A stretch of DNA of 64,000 nucleotides from an uncultured Mesonia sp. (GCA_947494545.1 CANLVH010000008.1:62001-126000); one strand, 5' to 3'; positions 46,517 to 55,989 are shown, counted from the stretch's first letter. The notes: generated by a model not told the origin, from the letters alone. Numbers and translations: made by a program.

Positions 46517-46684
46517 TGGTTTGTGTTTTTGTTTTACGGAAACTAAATTACAAAAAAATATTTGGTAAGCGCGTTGCATTAAATAGATGTTCGCTTCCGC
46601 GGAAATGACTAAGGTTTAAAACTGTTGAAAAGTTGATTTTAGCTTTAATCTAAATTTGATATGAACGTCGGAAGTGTTTATCAT

Positions 46685-46849
46685 CTTTTTCTTAAGTATA
46701 GCTAAGCTTTTCCGTGAAAAATTTTTGAAGTCTTGGAGAAAATTTAGGAAAAGCTTAGCAGTTTTTCGCCTAAAGCGAAAAAATACCTAAGAAAAAGCGT
46801 CTTTTCTTTTTGTTCATTTTCTTTGGACGAGCAAAGAAAATGAACAAAA
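46685..46849 (+). repeat. Structured intergenic element, copy B
   Basis: The spacer 46517-46917 contains one TTTACGGAA word (46534-46542) and this element. Outer arms CTTTTTCTTAAGTAT (46685-46699) and ATACCTAAGAAAAAG (46783-46797) pair at 14 of 15 positions. Inside, GCTAAGCTTTTCC (46701-46713) pairs perfectly with 46747-46759; a small A/T stem is capped by GAAGTCTTGGA (46727-46737). Then come a hairpin TTTTTCGC-CTAAA-GCGAAAAA (46762-46782) and an 18-bp perfect hairpin (46808-46825 with 46832-46849) with loop GACGAG. The order of parts, the loop and the junction GAAAAAGCGTCTTTTCTTTT match copy A. The spacer holds no plausible gene. Confidence 0.75.
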
Positions 46850-46917
46850 CTTTTTAAAATTTAGGATTTTGACGACTTTTAATTATTTTTCTAAAAAAGC
46901 TTTAATCACAACAAGTC

Positions 46918-47499
46918 TTAAGTTTTCTTGACAAACTTGGTAAGAATCACGATTTGTTGTCCGTTTACTTTTCCTTCAATTTGTTCTTCGTTATCGTGCA
47001 CCAAAGAAATGCGTCTAACGGCCGTGCCGCGTTTTGCAACCATACTAGAACCTTTTACCGGCAAATCTTTTATTAAAACCACATTGTCTCCGGCTTCTAA
47101 TTTTACGCCATTGCTATCGCGATGTTCTAAAGTATTTGTATTTTCTTCTGCTTCTTCCAAGCCAGCTTTTGCCCATTCTTTGGTTTCGTCTTCCATATAT
47201 AACATATCCAACAAATCTTGTGGCCAGCCTTCTGCTTTTAATTTGTGCAACATTCTGTACGCAACTACTTGCACGGCCGGAACGCTGCTCCACATGCTGT
47301 CGTTAAGACAACGCCAGTGATTGGGTTGTATTTCTTCTTGCTCTGTTAATTGATTGTAGCAAGTGGCACAAGTTAAAATGGTATTTTCTGCTTTTTGTCC
47401 ATCGTTTGGGGTAACCTCGTATTCTTGTAAATTATCTCTACTGCCGCAAAGCTCGCATTGTGAGTTGGCGCGTTGCATTAGTTCTTGAAGTAAGCTCAT
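46918..47499 (-). CDS. PhnA domain protein
   Basis: A 193-residue protein. The N-terminal zinc-ribbon has CELCGS and CATCYN pairs; the C-terminal PhnA domain shows DSNGVKLEAGDNVVLIKDLPVKGSS and KRGTAVRRISLVHDN, with GQQIVILTKFVKK at the end. The family was once linked to phosphonate use, but its real role is unclear. Single gene with its own -7 box. Confidence 0.92.
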   Translation of the reverse strand: MSLLQELMQRANSQCELCGSRDNLQEYEVTPNDGQKAENTILTCATCYNQLTEQEEIQPNHWRCLNDSMWSSVPAVQVVAYRMLHKLKAEGWPQDLLDMLYMEDETKEWAKAGLEEAEENTNTLEHRDSNGVKLEAGDNVVLIKDLPVKGSSMVAKRGTAVRRISLVHDNEEQIEGKVNGQQIVILTKFVKKT

Positions 47500-47521
47500 A
47501 AATTGTTGTTTTTAGAAGTCG

Positions 47522-47529
47522 CAAAAGTA
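47522..47529 (-). promoter_or_regulatory. -7 box of the PhnA gene
   Basis: On the reverse strand TACTTTTG matches TAnnTTTG, 22 bases before the start at 47499. It sits in a small palindrome (AAAAGT-AC-ACTTTT). Confidence 0.6.
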
Positions 47530-47550
47530 CACTTTTAAACCAATTTAATT

Positions 47551-48549
47551 CTAATTACCGCCTATGCGTTGCCATAAATCTTGTAAAAGTGCTTTTCCGT
47601 CACGCGGATTTTTCTCTTTTTCGGTAACTTTAATCGTACCGTTTTCTAAAAGTTCAATTTTATAACTAAAAACAAAATTCTCTGCTTTTGGGTCTAAGCG
47701 CATTAATCCAAAACGCAAATCGTTAAAATAAAGTTCGCCGTTTTCTTCGGTTATCGTGTACCAACCTTTGGACATTTTTATTAGCTGTTTAATTTTGTCC
47801 GCGGTTTTTAAAGTACCGAGTTTTTTGTGATTTTTCGGATAGGCCGTAAATTGAATTGGTTTAGAATCAAAAAAAGAATAATGTCCAATTAAATATTCTG
47901 TTGGCGTATCTACATTTGCCGTCCATAAAATGGTATTAAAAGGAGTTGGCTTAGTTTCCAGCGAAGAATAGTTAATATTTTGCGCTTGTAGGTTTTTTTC
48001 AAATTGCTGAAAAGCGATTCCTTTTAAAATTAATCCTAAAATCAAATAAATAGAGCTGATAAGTAAACCCAATTGGTTGTAACGTTTTCTTTTAGGGTTA
48101 GTACGTTTTTGCCGCATAGCCAAAATAAGAAAAACTAAAAACGGAAGTGTGTAAAACGGATCTATTACAAAAATACTTTTAAACGCCAACCGAATATCTA
48201 ACGGCCAAAACAACTGCGTGCCCCAAGTGGTAAATGAATCTAAAAGCGGATGTGTAAACAAGCCCCAGAAAAACAACCACGACCAAGATTTCCAAGAAGC
48301 CGCACGTTCCCAACGCGATACCAGCCAACCAAATAACGGCGCAAAAATTATTGCAAAAAGAATGGAATGGGTAAATCCGCGATGAATTTGCAAGGCAGTT
48401 ACCGTATCCGTAAAATTAGAAGCCAATATATCTAAATCCGGAATAGTGCCGGCAACCGCGCCATATAGCATTGCTTTGTTGCCTACTTTTCTTCCTAAAA
48501 CCGCCTCGCCAACGGCAGCGCCCAAAACAATTTGCGTTAATGAATCCAT
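47551..48549 (-). CDS. DUF457/YdjM-like metal-dependent hydrolase family membrane protein
   Basis: A 332-residue protein starting MDSLTQIVLGAAVGEAVLGRKVGNKA, with IPDLDILASNF, IHRGFTHSI and FFWGLFTHPLLDSFT, the His/Asp motifs of the YdjM/DUF457 group, and four or five membrane segments. Some members are called membrane-bound metal-dependent hydrolases; a substrate is not known. A TTTACGGAA word lies 16 bases upstream of the start. Confidence 0.9.
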   Translation of the reverse strand: MDSLTQIVLGAAVGEAVLGRKVGNKAMLYGAVAGTIPDLDILASNFTDTVTALQIHRGFTHSILFAIIFAPLFGWLVSRWERAASWKSWSWLFFWGLFTHPLLDSFTTWGTQLFWPLDIRLAFKSIFVIDPFYTLPFLVFLILAMRQKRTNPKRKRYNQLGLLISSIYLILGLILKGIAFQQFEKNLQAQNINYSSLETKPTPFNTILWTANVDTPTEYLIGHYSFFDSKPIQFTAYPKNHKKLGTLKTADKIKQLIKMSKGWYTITEENGELYFNDLRFGLMRLDPKAENFVFSYKIELLENGTIKVTEKEKNPRDGKALLQDLWQRIGGN

Positions 48550-48609
48550 TTTTTTATAAATTTCCTTTACGGAATTTTTAAAGTCATTTTCAATTCTGAA
48601 AAACTAAGT

Positions 48610-50382
48610 TTAATCTACAATTTCCATCTTTTTCAGTAAAAAAGAGGCATTCATATTTTTGCAAATGCCTTTTTTTAAAGTATAATCAAAATGCAATTCG
48701 TCCTGAATTATTTCAGCATCAAAATAGTAATTTTTTACTTGCGGTAACTCTTCGGCAACTTCACATAAACTCAAATCGTGGGTGGCAATTATTCCCGTAG
48801 ATTCTGAACGCACCAGTTTTTCTATAAATTTTCGGGAGCCAATGGCTTTATCTGTGCTGTTGGTCCCTTTTAAAATTTCGTCTAAAATGATAAAATAAGT
48901 TTCGTTTTTTAACCGCTCTACTATAAATTTCAGTCTGCTCAATTCTGCATAAAAATACGAAGCTTCATCTGCCAAACTATCTACGGTGCGCATACTGGTA
49001 ATTAATTGAATAGGCGAGTAGGAGCAAGTTTTTGCATAAACCGGTAAACCAACGTTTGTCATAACAATTTGCAACGAAACCGTACGTAAAAAAGTGCTTT
49101 TTCCGGCCATATTGGCGCCGGTTACAATAAAAAATTCGTGCTGGTCTATTTTAAAATCGTTGGTAACGGCTTCTTGCGGATTTAATAACGGGTGCGCAGC
49201 GTCTGTAGCTTTTAATACGGTGTTAGATTGTTCAATAGTTGGAAAAACGTACTGCGGATGATTGTAAGCAAAATTCCCTAAACTGTTGTAAGCATCGAAG
49301 AAATCTATGGTTTCAAACCAATTTTCTACGCGCTGTGAATGTTGCGTTAACCATTGTTCTAAATGATAGGCCTGTTTTAAATCCCATAACATCAAGCCGG
49401 TCATAAGTTGACCGAAAATCAAAACATTGCGCCGTTCTAGTGCATCAATTCTTTTGGAAAATTCTTGAAGCAAAGTCGAAGCTTTTTTGCTTTCGGTTTG
49501 GATGCTTTCTTTCTTTTGTTGTAATAATTCTGCTTCAAAATTGGTGTTTTCCAGCAATTCTAATAACAAATAATATTGCTGAAAGGTGTTTTGTACTTCG
49601 CTTACATAAGTAGAAAGTTGCCCTATTTTTTTAAGGTAACGACTCACGATAAGCCAGCCGAGAAGAAACCATCCGCCAAGAAACCAACCGGAAATAAAAT
49701 CGAAACTAAAAGCGAGGATTATTAGTGCCGAAGCTATACTAAAAACCGTTGGTAACCACCGAAAAATTTTAGGAACAAAAACCTTATAATCTTTTAACCA
49801 ATTTATAATAACGCTGTTGCGGATTTTTGTTTTTACCATTCCAGCGACAGCGGTAAAATTTTGTCTAAAATCTATTAATTCTGCCAGGTTTTTAACTGCT
49901 TCCTGTTTTTTCGGAATGTCTTTTATAGCATTATCGGTTAAATAATCTGCTAATTGTTGTTTTCCGGATTTTAAAGCTGTGCGGTTGAGGTATTGAAAAA
50001 AAGAGCGTTTGCCAAATAAATCGATGTCTTGACTAAAAGCGTGTTGCGGATTTTTAAATTCTTCGCCATCAGGCAGCGAAGACAAATCACGTTGTAAAAC
50101 TTGCAATTCAGTTTGGTTAATGCCGATTAATTGTTGCAGCTTTTCTTTTTTGTATTGTAAATTGGCGTGTCTGGAAATTAAACTTAAAAACAAACCTATA
50201 CCAAGTACGAGCACGCCCATAACATAAGGCGTATTGCCAAATACTATATAAACACCAAAAGCGGTAAGTGAAAAAATAAGTAAACGCAGCATACTGGAAG
50301 CAAACAACTTTTTTTTGAGTTGTTTTAAATCTTCTTTAAAATCTTGCAAACGTTTGGTGTAAACTGATTGTGGTGTGGGCAT
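48610..50382 (-). CDS. Membrane-bound MutS-like ATPase
   Basis: A 590-residue protein ending in a MutS-type ABC ATPase: Walker A TGANMAGKSTFLRT near residue 415, the MSTFMRT-like switch SMRTVDSLADEASYFYAEL, Walker B IILDEILKGTNSTD and ATHDLSL. It lacks the mismatch-recognition and connector domains of MutS. The N-terminal half has two pairs of hydrophobic helices (about residues 32-70 and 205-245) and a clamp-like coiled coil. Similar proteins occur widely in Bacteroidota; their role is unknown, and mismatch repair is unlikely. -7 box 23 bases upstream. Confidence 0.9.
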   Translation of the reverse strand: MPTPQSVYTKRLQDFKEDLKQLKKKLFASSMLRLLIFSLTAFGVYIVFGNTPYVMGVLVLGIGLFLSLISRHANLQYKKEKLQQLIGINQTELQVLQRDLSSLPDGEEFKNPQHAFSQDIDLFGKRSFFQYLNRTALKSGKQQLADYLTDNAIKDIPKKQEAVKNLAELIDFRQNFTAVAGMVKTKIRNSVIINWLKDYKVFVPKIFRWLPTVFSIASALIILAFSFDFISGWFLGGWFLLGWLIVSRYLKKIGQLSTYVSEVQNTFQQYYLLLELLENTNFEAELLQQKKESIQTESKKASTLLQEFSKRIDALERRNVLIFGQLMTGLMLWDLKQAYHLEQWLTQHSQRVENWFETIDFFDAYNSLGNFAYNHPQYVFPTIEQSNTVLKATDAAHPLLNPQEAVTNDFKIDQHEFFIVTGANMAGKSTFLRTVSLQIVMTNVGLPVYAKTCSYSPIQLITSMRTVDSLADEASYFYAELSRLKFIVERLKNETYFIILDEILKGTNSTDKAIGSRKFIEKLVRSESTGIIATHDLSLCEVAEELPQVKNYYFDAEIIQDELHFDYTLKKGICKNMNASFLLKKMEIVD

Positions 50383-50404
50383 TCTATGCGAATTTTTTCG
50401 GCAT

Positions 50405-50412
50405 CAAAAATA
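50405..50412 (-). promoter_or_regulatory. -7 box of the MutS-like gene
   Basis: On the reverse strand TATTTTTG matches TAnnTTTG, 22 bases before the start at 50382. Confidence 0.55.
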
Positions 50413-50547
50413 GGGAAAGTAAGCTAATTACAAGCTTTATTTAGCAATTAAAGAACGAATTATAAGACCATTAATGGAAGGTTTATCTAGAAAATAAACT
50501 ATTCTCTATTAAAGTTATTGAGCAGGTATCGATATTCCGGTATAAAC

Positions 50548-51996
50548 TTAAACGTCGTATTCAATACAAACATTTTTAGCTTCCGTAAAGAAATCTAGCG
50601 CTTCAAAACCACCTTCGCGACCAACGCCGCTATCTTTTACGCCGCCAAAAGGGGTTCTTAAATCGCGGTTTAGCCACGTGTTTACCCAAACAATTCCGGC
50701 TTCTAGATTGTTACTCAAACGCATAGCGCGATGAATGTTTGAAGTCCAAACCGTGGCAGACAAACCATAACGTACATCGTTTGCCATTTCTAAAACGTTG
50801 GTTTCGTTACTAAATGGCATAATTGTTACCACCGGGCCAAAAATTTCTTCTTGGTTGAGCTTACATTGATTAGAATTTACTTCAATAATCGTAGGTTCAA
50901 AATAATAGCCGTTCTCGTGACCGGCAACTTTTACGCGATTCCCGCCGCAAAGTATTTTAGCGTTTTGGTTTGGGGCTTCTTTTACAAAACCTTCAATTTT
51001 TTCTAAATGTTCTTTCGAAACTATCGCGCCAAGATCCATATCGGCATCTTTAGGATCGCCTACTTTTAGGTTTTTTACTTTTTCTACAAAGTCCTTTTTG
51101 AAATTTTCATAGATGCTTTTTTCTACGAAAATTCTGCTTCCGCAAAGGCAAATTTGTCCTTGGTTGGCAAAGGAAGATTTTACGGTGGTTGCTAGCATTT
51201 TATCGTAATCACAATCCGCGAAGATGAGATTCGGGTTTTTCCCACCCATTTCCAACGAAAGTTTTTTAAATAACGGCGCGGCGGTTTGCGCAATTTGCTG
51301 TCCGGTTTTGGTACCGCCGGTAAAGGAAATTGCTTTTATTTGCGAATGTTCTGTAATGGCTTGCCCAACGTCTTTTCCTAAACCATGAACAATATTTAAA
51401 ACACCATCCGGTAAACCTGCTTCTTTACAAACTTTAGAAAGTAAATAGGCCGTCATTGGCGTGATTTCGCTGGGTTTTGCAACAACACAATTGCCAGCCG
51501 CCAAGGCCGGGGCAATTTTCCAAGTAAATAAATACAAGGGTAAATTCCAAGGCGAAATACATCCTACTACACCAAGCGGTTTGCGAAGTGTAAAGTTTAA
51601 GGTTTGCTTGCCAACGCTCTCATGGGCTTTACTTGAATATTGTGTGATGGCGTTGGCATAAAATTTAAAATTACTTATTGCCCGCGGTATGTCTACGCTT
51701 AATGCTAAAGATAAAAGTTTGCCGTTGTCTTTAGATTCTGCTTGTGCAAATTCTACTAGCTGATTGGTAATGCCGTCTGCTATTTTTAAAAGCATCTCAC
51801 TACGCTGCTCAAAAGTAGTGGTAGACCAAGCAGGAAAAGCGGCCTGTGCTGCCAATACGGCTTCTTCTACATCTTCTGTCGTGCTGGCAGGTATTTTTCC
51901 GTAAACTTCTCCCACAGACGGACTGTAATTATCTAACCATTTGTCTGCTTTTGGGTTTACAAATTTCCCGTTGATGTAGTTTTGAATCGTAGTCAT
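50548..51996 (-). CDS. Aldehyde dehydrogenase, probably 2-aminomuconic semialdehyde dehydrogenase
   Basis: A 482-residue NAD-dependent aldehyde dehydrogenase. Catalytic elements are LEMGGKNPN (general-base Glu) and SFANQGQICLCGSR (nucleophile Cys near residue 283); GCISPWNLPLYLFTWKIAPALAAGN binds NAD. The specific substrate is inferred from its place with the aminomuconate deaminase, 4-oxalocrotonate decarboxylase, kynurenine monooxygenase and kynureninase genes: it would oxidise 2-aminomuconate semialdehyde to 2-aminomuconate. It follows the RidA gene after 22 bases. Confidence 0.88.
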   Translation of the reverse strand: MTTIQNYINGKFVNPKADKWLDNYSPSVGEVYGKIPASTTEDVEEAVLAAQAAFPAWSTTTFEQRSEMLLKIADGITNQLVEFAQAESKDNGKLLSLALSVDIPRAISNFKFYANAITQYSSKAHESVGKQTLNFTLRKPLGVVGCISPWNLPLYLFTWKIAPALAAGNCVVAKPSEITPMTAYLLSKVCKEAGLPDGVLNIVHGLGKDVGQAITEHSQIKAISFTGGTKTGQQIAQTAAPLFKKLSLEMGGKNPNLIFADCDYDKMLATTVKSSFANQGQICLCGSRIFVEKSIYENFKKDFVEKVKNLKVGDPKDADMDLGAIVSKEHLEKIEGFVKEAPNQNAKILCGGNRVKVAGHENGYYFEPTIIEVNSNQCKLNQEEIFGPVVTIMPFSNETNVLEMANDVRYGLSATVWTSNIHRAMRLSNNLEAGIVWVNTWLNRDLRTPFGGVKDSGVGREGGFEALDFFTEAKNVCIEYDV

Positions 51997-52018
51997 AATG
52001 GGGCAATTTTAAAATAAA

Positions 52019-52447
52019 TTAATGTCCGGCGTAAGCTTGTTTTTTATACGCCATAACTTTTATTTCTACCAAAAGGTGTGGATGTGGTAATTGGTGTACG
52101 GCAACCGTGGTGCGGGTTGGACCGGTTTCCGGATTGAAATACTCGCCATAGGTTTCGTTATAGCCTTTAAAATCGTTCATATTTACCAAAAAACTGGTAA
52201 CATCTACCACGTCTTTAAGACTGGCGCCTTCTTCTTTTAAAATGCTATTTATGTTTTCTAAAACGGCTGCAGTTTGTTTTTTTATATCTAAACTGGTCGT
52301 ACCAAATTCGTCTACCTCAACCCCTGCAAAAGTATTATCTGCTTTACGCGAACTGGTTCCGGAAACGAAAATAAAATCGCCTACTCGTTTTATATGCGGA
52401 TATTTACCTCTTGGTTTTGCTTTTCCTTTTATTACTTTTCCTTCCAT
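52019..52447 (-). CDS. RidA-family protein, probable 2-aminomuconate deaminase
   Basis: A 142-residue RidA/YjgF-family protein: [40 protein letters not shown], and the active-site Arg and Glu in GPTRTTVAV and [10 protein letters not shown]. In tryptophan catabolism by the aminomuconate route, RidA-family enzymes deaminate 2-aminomuconate. The neighbours support that role here. It lies 10 bases after the hydratase/decarboxylase gene. Confidence 0.88.
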   Translation of the reverse strand: MEGKVIKGKAKPRGKYPHIKRVGDFIFVSGTSSRKADNTFAGVEVDEFGTTSLDIKKQTAAVLENINSILKEEGASLKDVVDVTSFLVNMNDFKGYNETYGEYFNPETGPTRTTVAVHQLPHPHLLVEIKVMAYKKQAYAGH

Positions 52448-52457
52448 AGTCTATTTC

Positions 52458-53225
52458 TTATTTAGCTTTTGTTTTAAAACCTACTTTTCCTAATTTTTCT
52501 ACCTCTGCTTCAATTTTTTGATCGTAATCTAAATAAACGGCAGCGGTTGCTGCGCCGGCCATAACTATTTGTCCGGCCTCGATTTTTGTACCGGCTTTAG
52601 AGGCCAAACGGGTAAGCTCGACTACAGATTGCAACGGATTGGATAAAATAGCAGCTGTTTTTCCTTCTTCTACCACTTCGTTATTTACTTTTAACGAAAT
52701 ATCTAAATCAGCAATATCTTCTTTTACAGCTTGCCAGTTGCCAATAACATAGCCGGTAGAAGAGCAGTTATCTGCTACCACATCTTCTAAAGAGAATTTG
52801 AAGTTTTCGTAACGAGAATCGATTATCTCTACGGCCGGGGCCATTCTATCTACATAGTTGATAATTTCTTTTAACCCGATAGATTCGGTAATATCTTTTG
52901 AAATTCTAAAAGCAATTTCCGGTTCTGCTCGTGGATGTATCCAGCGTTTTAAATCTACTTCTTCATCGGCTTGTAAAAGCATAGTATCGGTCAAAACGCC
53001 CCAGATTAAATCATGTACGCCCATTTGCTCCATCTTGGCGCGACTGGTAAAACCCAGTTTAAAACCGGTTACTTTCTCGCCTCTATCTAAACGTCTGTTA
53101 ATAGAGAGTTGCTGGATTTCGTATGCGGCATCTAAAGAGATTTTGTGCTCTGCCGCCATTTGCTTTATGGGTTTGGCGTCTTTTGCTGCTTGATCTAAAA
53201 GTTGCGCTATTTCTTGCTTGGTCAT
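52458..53225 (-). CDS. 2-keto-4-pentenoate hydratase / 4-oxalocrotonate decarboxylase family
   Basis: A 255-residue enzyme of the FAH-like hydratase/decarboxylase family: AYEIQQLSINRRLDRGEKVTGFKLG, then PRAEPEIAF with metal-binding Glu residues, PAVEIIDSRYENFKFSLEDVVADNCSSTGYVIG. In this operon it most likely decarboxylates 4-oxalocrotonate to 2-oxopent-4-enoate, the step after RidA. A second family member for hydration is not in the window. Confidence 0.88.
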   Translation of the reverse strand: MTKQEIAQLLDQAAKDAKPIKQMAAEHKISLDAAYEIQQLSINRRLDRGEKVTGFKLGFTSRAKMEQMGVHDLIWGVLTDTMLLQADEEVDLKRWIHPRAEPEIAFRISKDITESIGLKEIINYVDRMAPAVEIIDSRYENFKFSLEDVVADNCSSTGYVIGNWQAVKEDIADLDISLKVNNEVVEEGKTAAILSNPLQSVVELTRLASKAGTKIEAGQIVMAGAATAAVYLDYDQKIEAEVEKLGKVGFKTKAK

Positions 53226-53252
53226 AGGTTCTGTTTTTAATAGAAATTCTAC

Positions 53253-54650
53253 CTAAAGTTGTTTTACAACTGCGGTATCTTGTAATAAGTTTTTTGTTTT
53301 GGTTTTTACTAAATTAAGTTTTTCCTGCAAACTAAGTTTGTTGTCTAGATTTTTTGCAGACAATAACTTTAAAATAGCTTTGTCTTGCGCTCGTCCTATT
53401 TTTAAGGCTTCGGCATAACCAATATCTTCCCTAAAGGTTACCAGACGGTATTTGGAAGCGTATTGCTCCGGATAGTTCTGCTCAAAAGCGGTTTCTAATT
53501 TTCGTTTTTCTTGAAAAATTGGCGCCGCGGTATGGGCTTTCATTTCCTCAAAGTTATCAATGGCCAAATCTGCAATGGCATCGGTATCTTTTTTTCTTGC
53601 TTTTTCGTATGCTTTAAAAATCTTTTCCCAAGTAGAATAATTCTTGTCTAAAATTTCATCTAAAACCGCAACATCTTCAAAAGAAGCGTTCATACCTTGT
53701 CCGTAAAAAGGAACGATAGCGTGTGCGGCATCGCCCATTAAAAGGGTTTTGCCGTTTTTTGTCCACGGCGAACATTTTACCGTACCTAAGGGACCAACCG
53801 GATTTTCTGCAAATTCTTCGGCTAGGTGCGGCATCAATTTGTACGCATCGGGATATTGTTCCTTAAAATAAGCTTCAATTTCTTCTTTAGTGGAAAGATT
53901 TTCAAAATTATGTAAACCATTTTTATACGACAAAAATAAAGTTACCGTAAAACTGCCATCTAAATTAGGTAAGGCAATTAGCATATTTTCGCCACGAGGC
54001 CAAATGTGCAATGCATTTTTTTCTACCTGATAACCACCATCTTTTGTGGGTTTAAAACTTAATTCTTTATAGCCGTGTTGTAAATAATCTTGCGAAAAGC
54101 TAAATAAAAAGTCTTTATCCTGCATCATACTTTGGCGCACTACAGAACCGGCACCGTCTGTCCCAATAATTATATCTGCACTAAGTTTTTGCTCTTCTTT
54201 GGTAGTAAAATCTTTAAAAGTAGCTTCTGGTTTGTCTAAATCTAAAGCAATGCATTCTTGGTTAAACCGAATATTTACATTAGACAATGCCTCGGCTTCG
54301 TCTAGTAAAAGTGCATTCAAATCTCCACGAGAAATCGAGTTGATATATTCTTCTTCTAAGCCGCTATAAGGCGATAAAAAGGTATTTTCGTTTTTATCGT
54401 GAATCATTCTCCCGTGCATTGGTATGCAAAGTTTCTGAATTTTTTCCTCCAAACCTGCCAACCGAAGTCCTCTAATACCCCGGTCTGATAATGCCAAATT
54501 GATAGACCTTCCCGCAGAAATATCTGTTTTCCGTAAATCCGGACGTTTTTCTACCAAACTAATTTCATAACCCCGTTGCGCCAAGCGCAAAGCTAAAAGC
54601 GAACCGCATAAACCGGCACCAACTATAAGTATGTGTTCTTTTTGTGCCAT
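53253..54650 (-). CDS. kmo: Kynurenine 3-monooxygenase
   Basis: A 465-residue FAD monooxygenase. ILIVGAGLCGSLLALRLAQRGY binds FAD, KTDISAGRSINLALSDRGIRGL is characteristic of KMO, and LLMGDAAHAIVPFYGQGMNASFED is the second FAD motif. It hydroxylates L-kynurenine to 3-hydroxykynurenine with NADPH and oxygen. Its ATG overlaps the kynureninase stop (TAATG), so both are translated from one message. A C-terminal helix as in eukaryotic enzymes is not evident. Confidence 0.94.
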   Translation of the reverse strand: MAQKEHILIVGAGLCGSLLALRLAQRGYEISLVEKRPDLRKTDISAGRSINLALSDRGIRGLRLAGLEEKIQKLCIPMHGRMIHDKNENTFLSPYSGLEEEYINSISRGDLNALLLDEAEALSNVNIRFNQECIALDLDKPEATFKDFTTKEEQKLSADIIIGTDGAGSVVRQSMMQDKDFLFSFSQDYLQHGYKELSFKPTKDGGYQVEKNALHIWPRGENMLIALPNLDGSFTVTLFLSYKNGLHNFENLSTKEEIEAYFKEQYPDAYKLMPHLAEEFAENPVGPLGTVKCSPWTKNGKTLLMGDAAHAIVPFYGQGMNASFEDVAVLDEILDKNYSTWEKIFKAYEKARKKDTDAIADLAIDNFEEMKAHTAAPIFQEKRKLETAFEQNYPEQYASKYRLVTFREDIGYAEALKIGRAQDKAILKLLSAKNLDNKLSLQEKLNLVKTKTKNLLQDTAVVKQL

Positions 54651-55924
54651 TATGCCAACAATTTTTTTAAGCGTTCTACCATTTCATAAACATCTTCAAA
54701 CGAGTTGTAGAGTGGGGCAGGAGCCACTCTTATAACATTGGGTTCTCGCCAGTCTGCTATTACGCCGGCTTCACCTAGTTGGTCATACAATTTTTTGTCG
54801 GCGCCTCTTACTTTAATAGAAAGTTGACAGCCGCGATTTGCTTTCTCTTTTGGAGTGATAATTTCTATCTTATCGTCACCTAAGTTTTCTACCAAACTTT
54901 CTAAATAACCGGTAAGTTTTTCTGCTTTTTTACGGATATTTTCAAAACCGGCTTCTTCAAAAATTTCTAAAGAAGCGCGTATGGCAGCCATTGATAAAAT
55001 GGGCGGATTGCTGAGTTGCCAGCCTTCTGCGCCAGGAATAGCATCAAACTCTTTTCGCATATTAAAACGCGTATCTTTATTGTGCCCCCACCATCCGGCA
55101 AAGCGTTTTAAGTTTGTATTATTGGCGTTCTTTTCGTGCACAAAACAACCACCAACACTTCCCGGTCCGCTGTTTAGATATTTGTAGGAACACCACACCG
55201 CAAAATCGACTTGATTTTTGTGTAAATCCGGTTGAATGTTCCCGGCGCCGTGCGCCAAGTCAAAGCCAACTATAGCATTGTGCGCGTGGCCGAGTTCGGT
55301 AATTTTTTTGATAGGATATTTTTGGCCGGTATAATAATTTGTGTTTCCTAACATTAATAAGGCAACTTCGTCTTTATTATCTTTTAAAAGTTTTTCCAAA
55401 TCTTCGTAGCGGCACAATTCTTCGCCCTGGCGTGGTGTCCACTCCAATAAAGCTTGATCGGCATCGAAACCGTGAAACTCTAATTGCGACTTTACCGCAT
55501 ATTTATCAGAAGGAAAAGCATCGCTTTCTATAATAATTTTATAACGCGTAGAAGTAGGTTGGTAAAAAGAAACCATCATTAGGTGTAGATTAACCGTGAG
55601 GGTATTCATCATAACCACTTCAGAAGCTTTTGCGCCTACTATTTTCGCCATACTTTCAGATAGAAATTCGTGATAAGGTTTCCACGGATTTTGGGCATCT
55701 GTATGACCTTCTACCCCAAGATTGGCCCAATCTTCTAACTCTTGTTGTACATAGGTTTGGGCTAACTTAGGTTGCAAGCCCAGAGAGTTTCCGCAAAGGT
55801 AAATTTTAGGATTGCCGTTGGCATCTTTTGGAAGGTTAAATTCTGCCCTAAATTTTTGTAAAGGGTCTTTTTTATCTTGCTCTTTAGCATATTTTAAAGT
55901 AGCTATCTTGGAGGTATTTTGCAT
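54650..55924 (-). CDS. kynU: Kynureninase
   Basis: About 424 residues from the ATG at 55924 (MQNTSKIATLKYAKEQDKKDP); an upstream ATG at 55957 is possible, but a -7 box lies between the two. It is a fold-type I PLP enzyme: YLCGNSLGLQPKLAQTYV, VGFDLAHGAGN, WCSYKYLNSGPGSVGG with the PLP Lys, and GWWGHNKDTRFNM. It cleaves kynurenine or 3-hydroxykynurenine to (3-hydroxy)anthranilate and alanine. First gene of the catabolic operon. Confidence 0.95.
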   Translation of the reverse strand: MQNTSKIATLKYAKEQDKKDPLQKFRAEFNLPKDANGNPKIYLCGNSLGLQPKLAQTYVQQELEDWANLGVEGHTDAQNPWKPYHEFLSESMAKIVGAKASEVVMMNTLTVNLHLMMVSFYQPTSTRYKIIIESDAFPSDKYAVKSQLEFHGFDADQALLEWTPRQGEELCRYEDLEKLLKDNKDEVALLMLGNTNYYTGQKYPIKKITELGHAHNAIVGFDLAHGAGNIQPDLHKNQVDFAVWCSYKYLNSGPGSVGGCFVHEKNANNTNLKRFAGWWGHNKDTRFNMRKEFDAIPGAEGWQLSNPPILSMAAIRASLEIFEEAGFENIRKKAEKLTGYLESLVENLGDDKIEIITPKEKANRGCQLSIKVRGADKKLYDQLGEAGVIADWREPNVIRVAPAPLYNSFEDVYEMVERLKKLLA

Positions 55925-55933
55925 TGTATTATT

Positions 55934-55941
55934 CAAAAATA
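55934..55941 (-). promoter_or_regulatory. -7 box of the kynurenine operon
   Basis: On the reverse strand TATTTTTG matches TAnnTTTG and lies 9 bases before the ATG at 55924. It supports that ATG as the real start and implies a very short leader. Confidence 0.45.
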
Positions 55942-55989
55942 TATCAGATTTCTCCAAATTTAGGAATAATAAATGACTTGTTTTAACGC

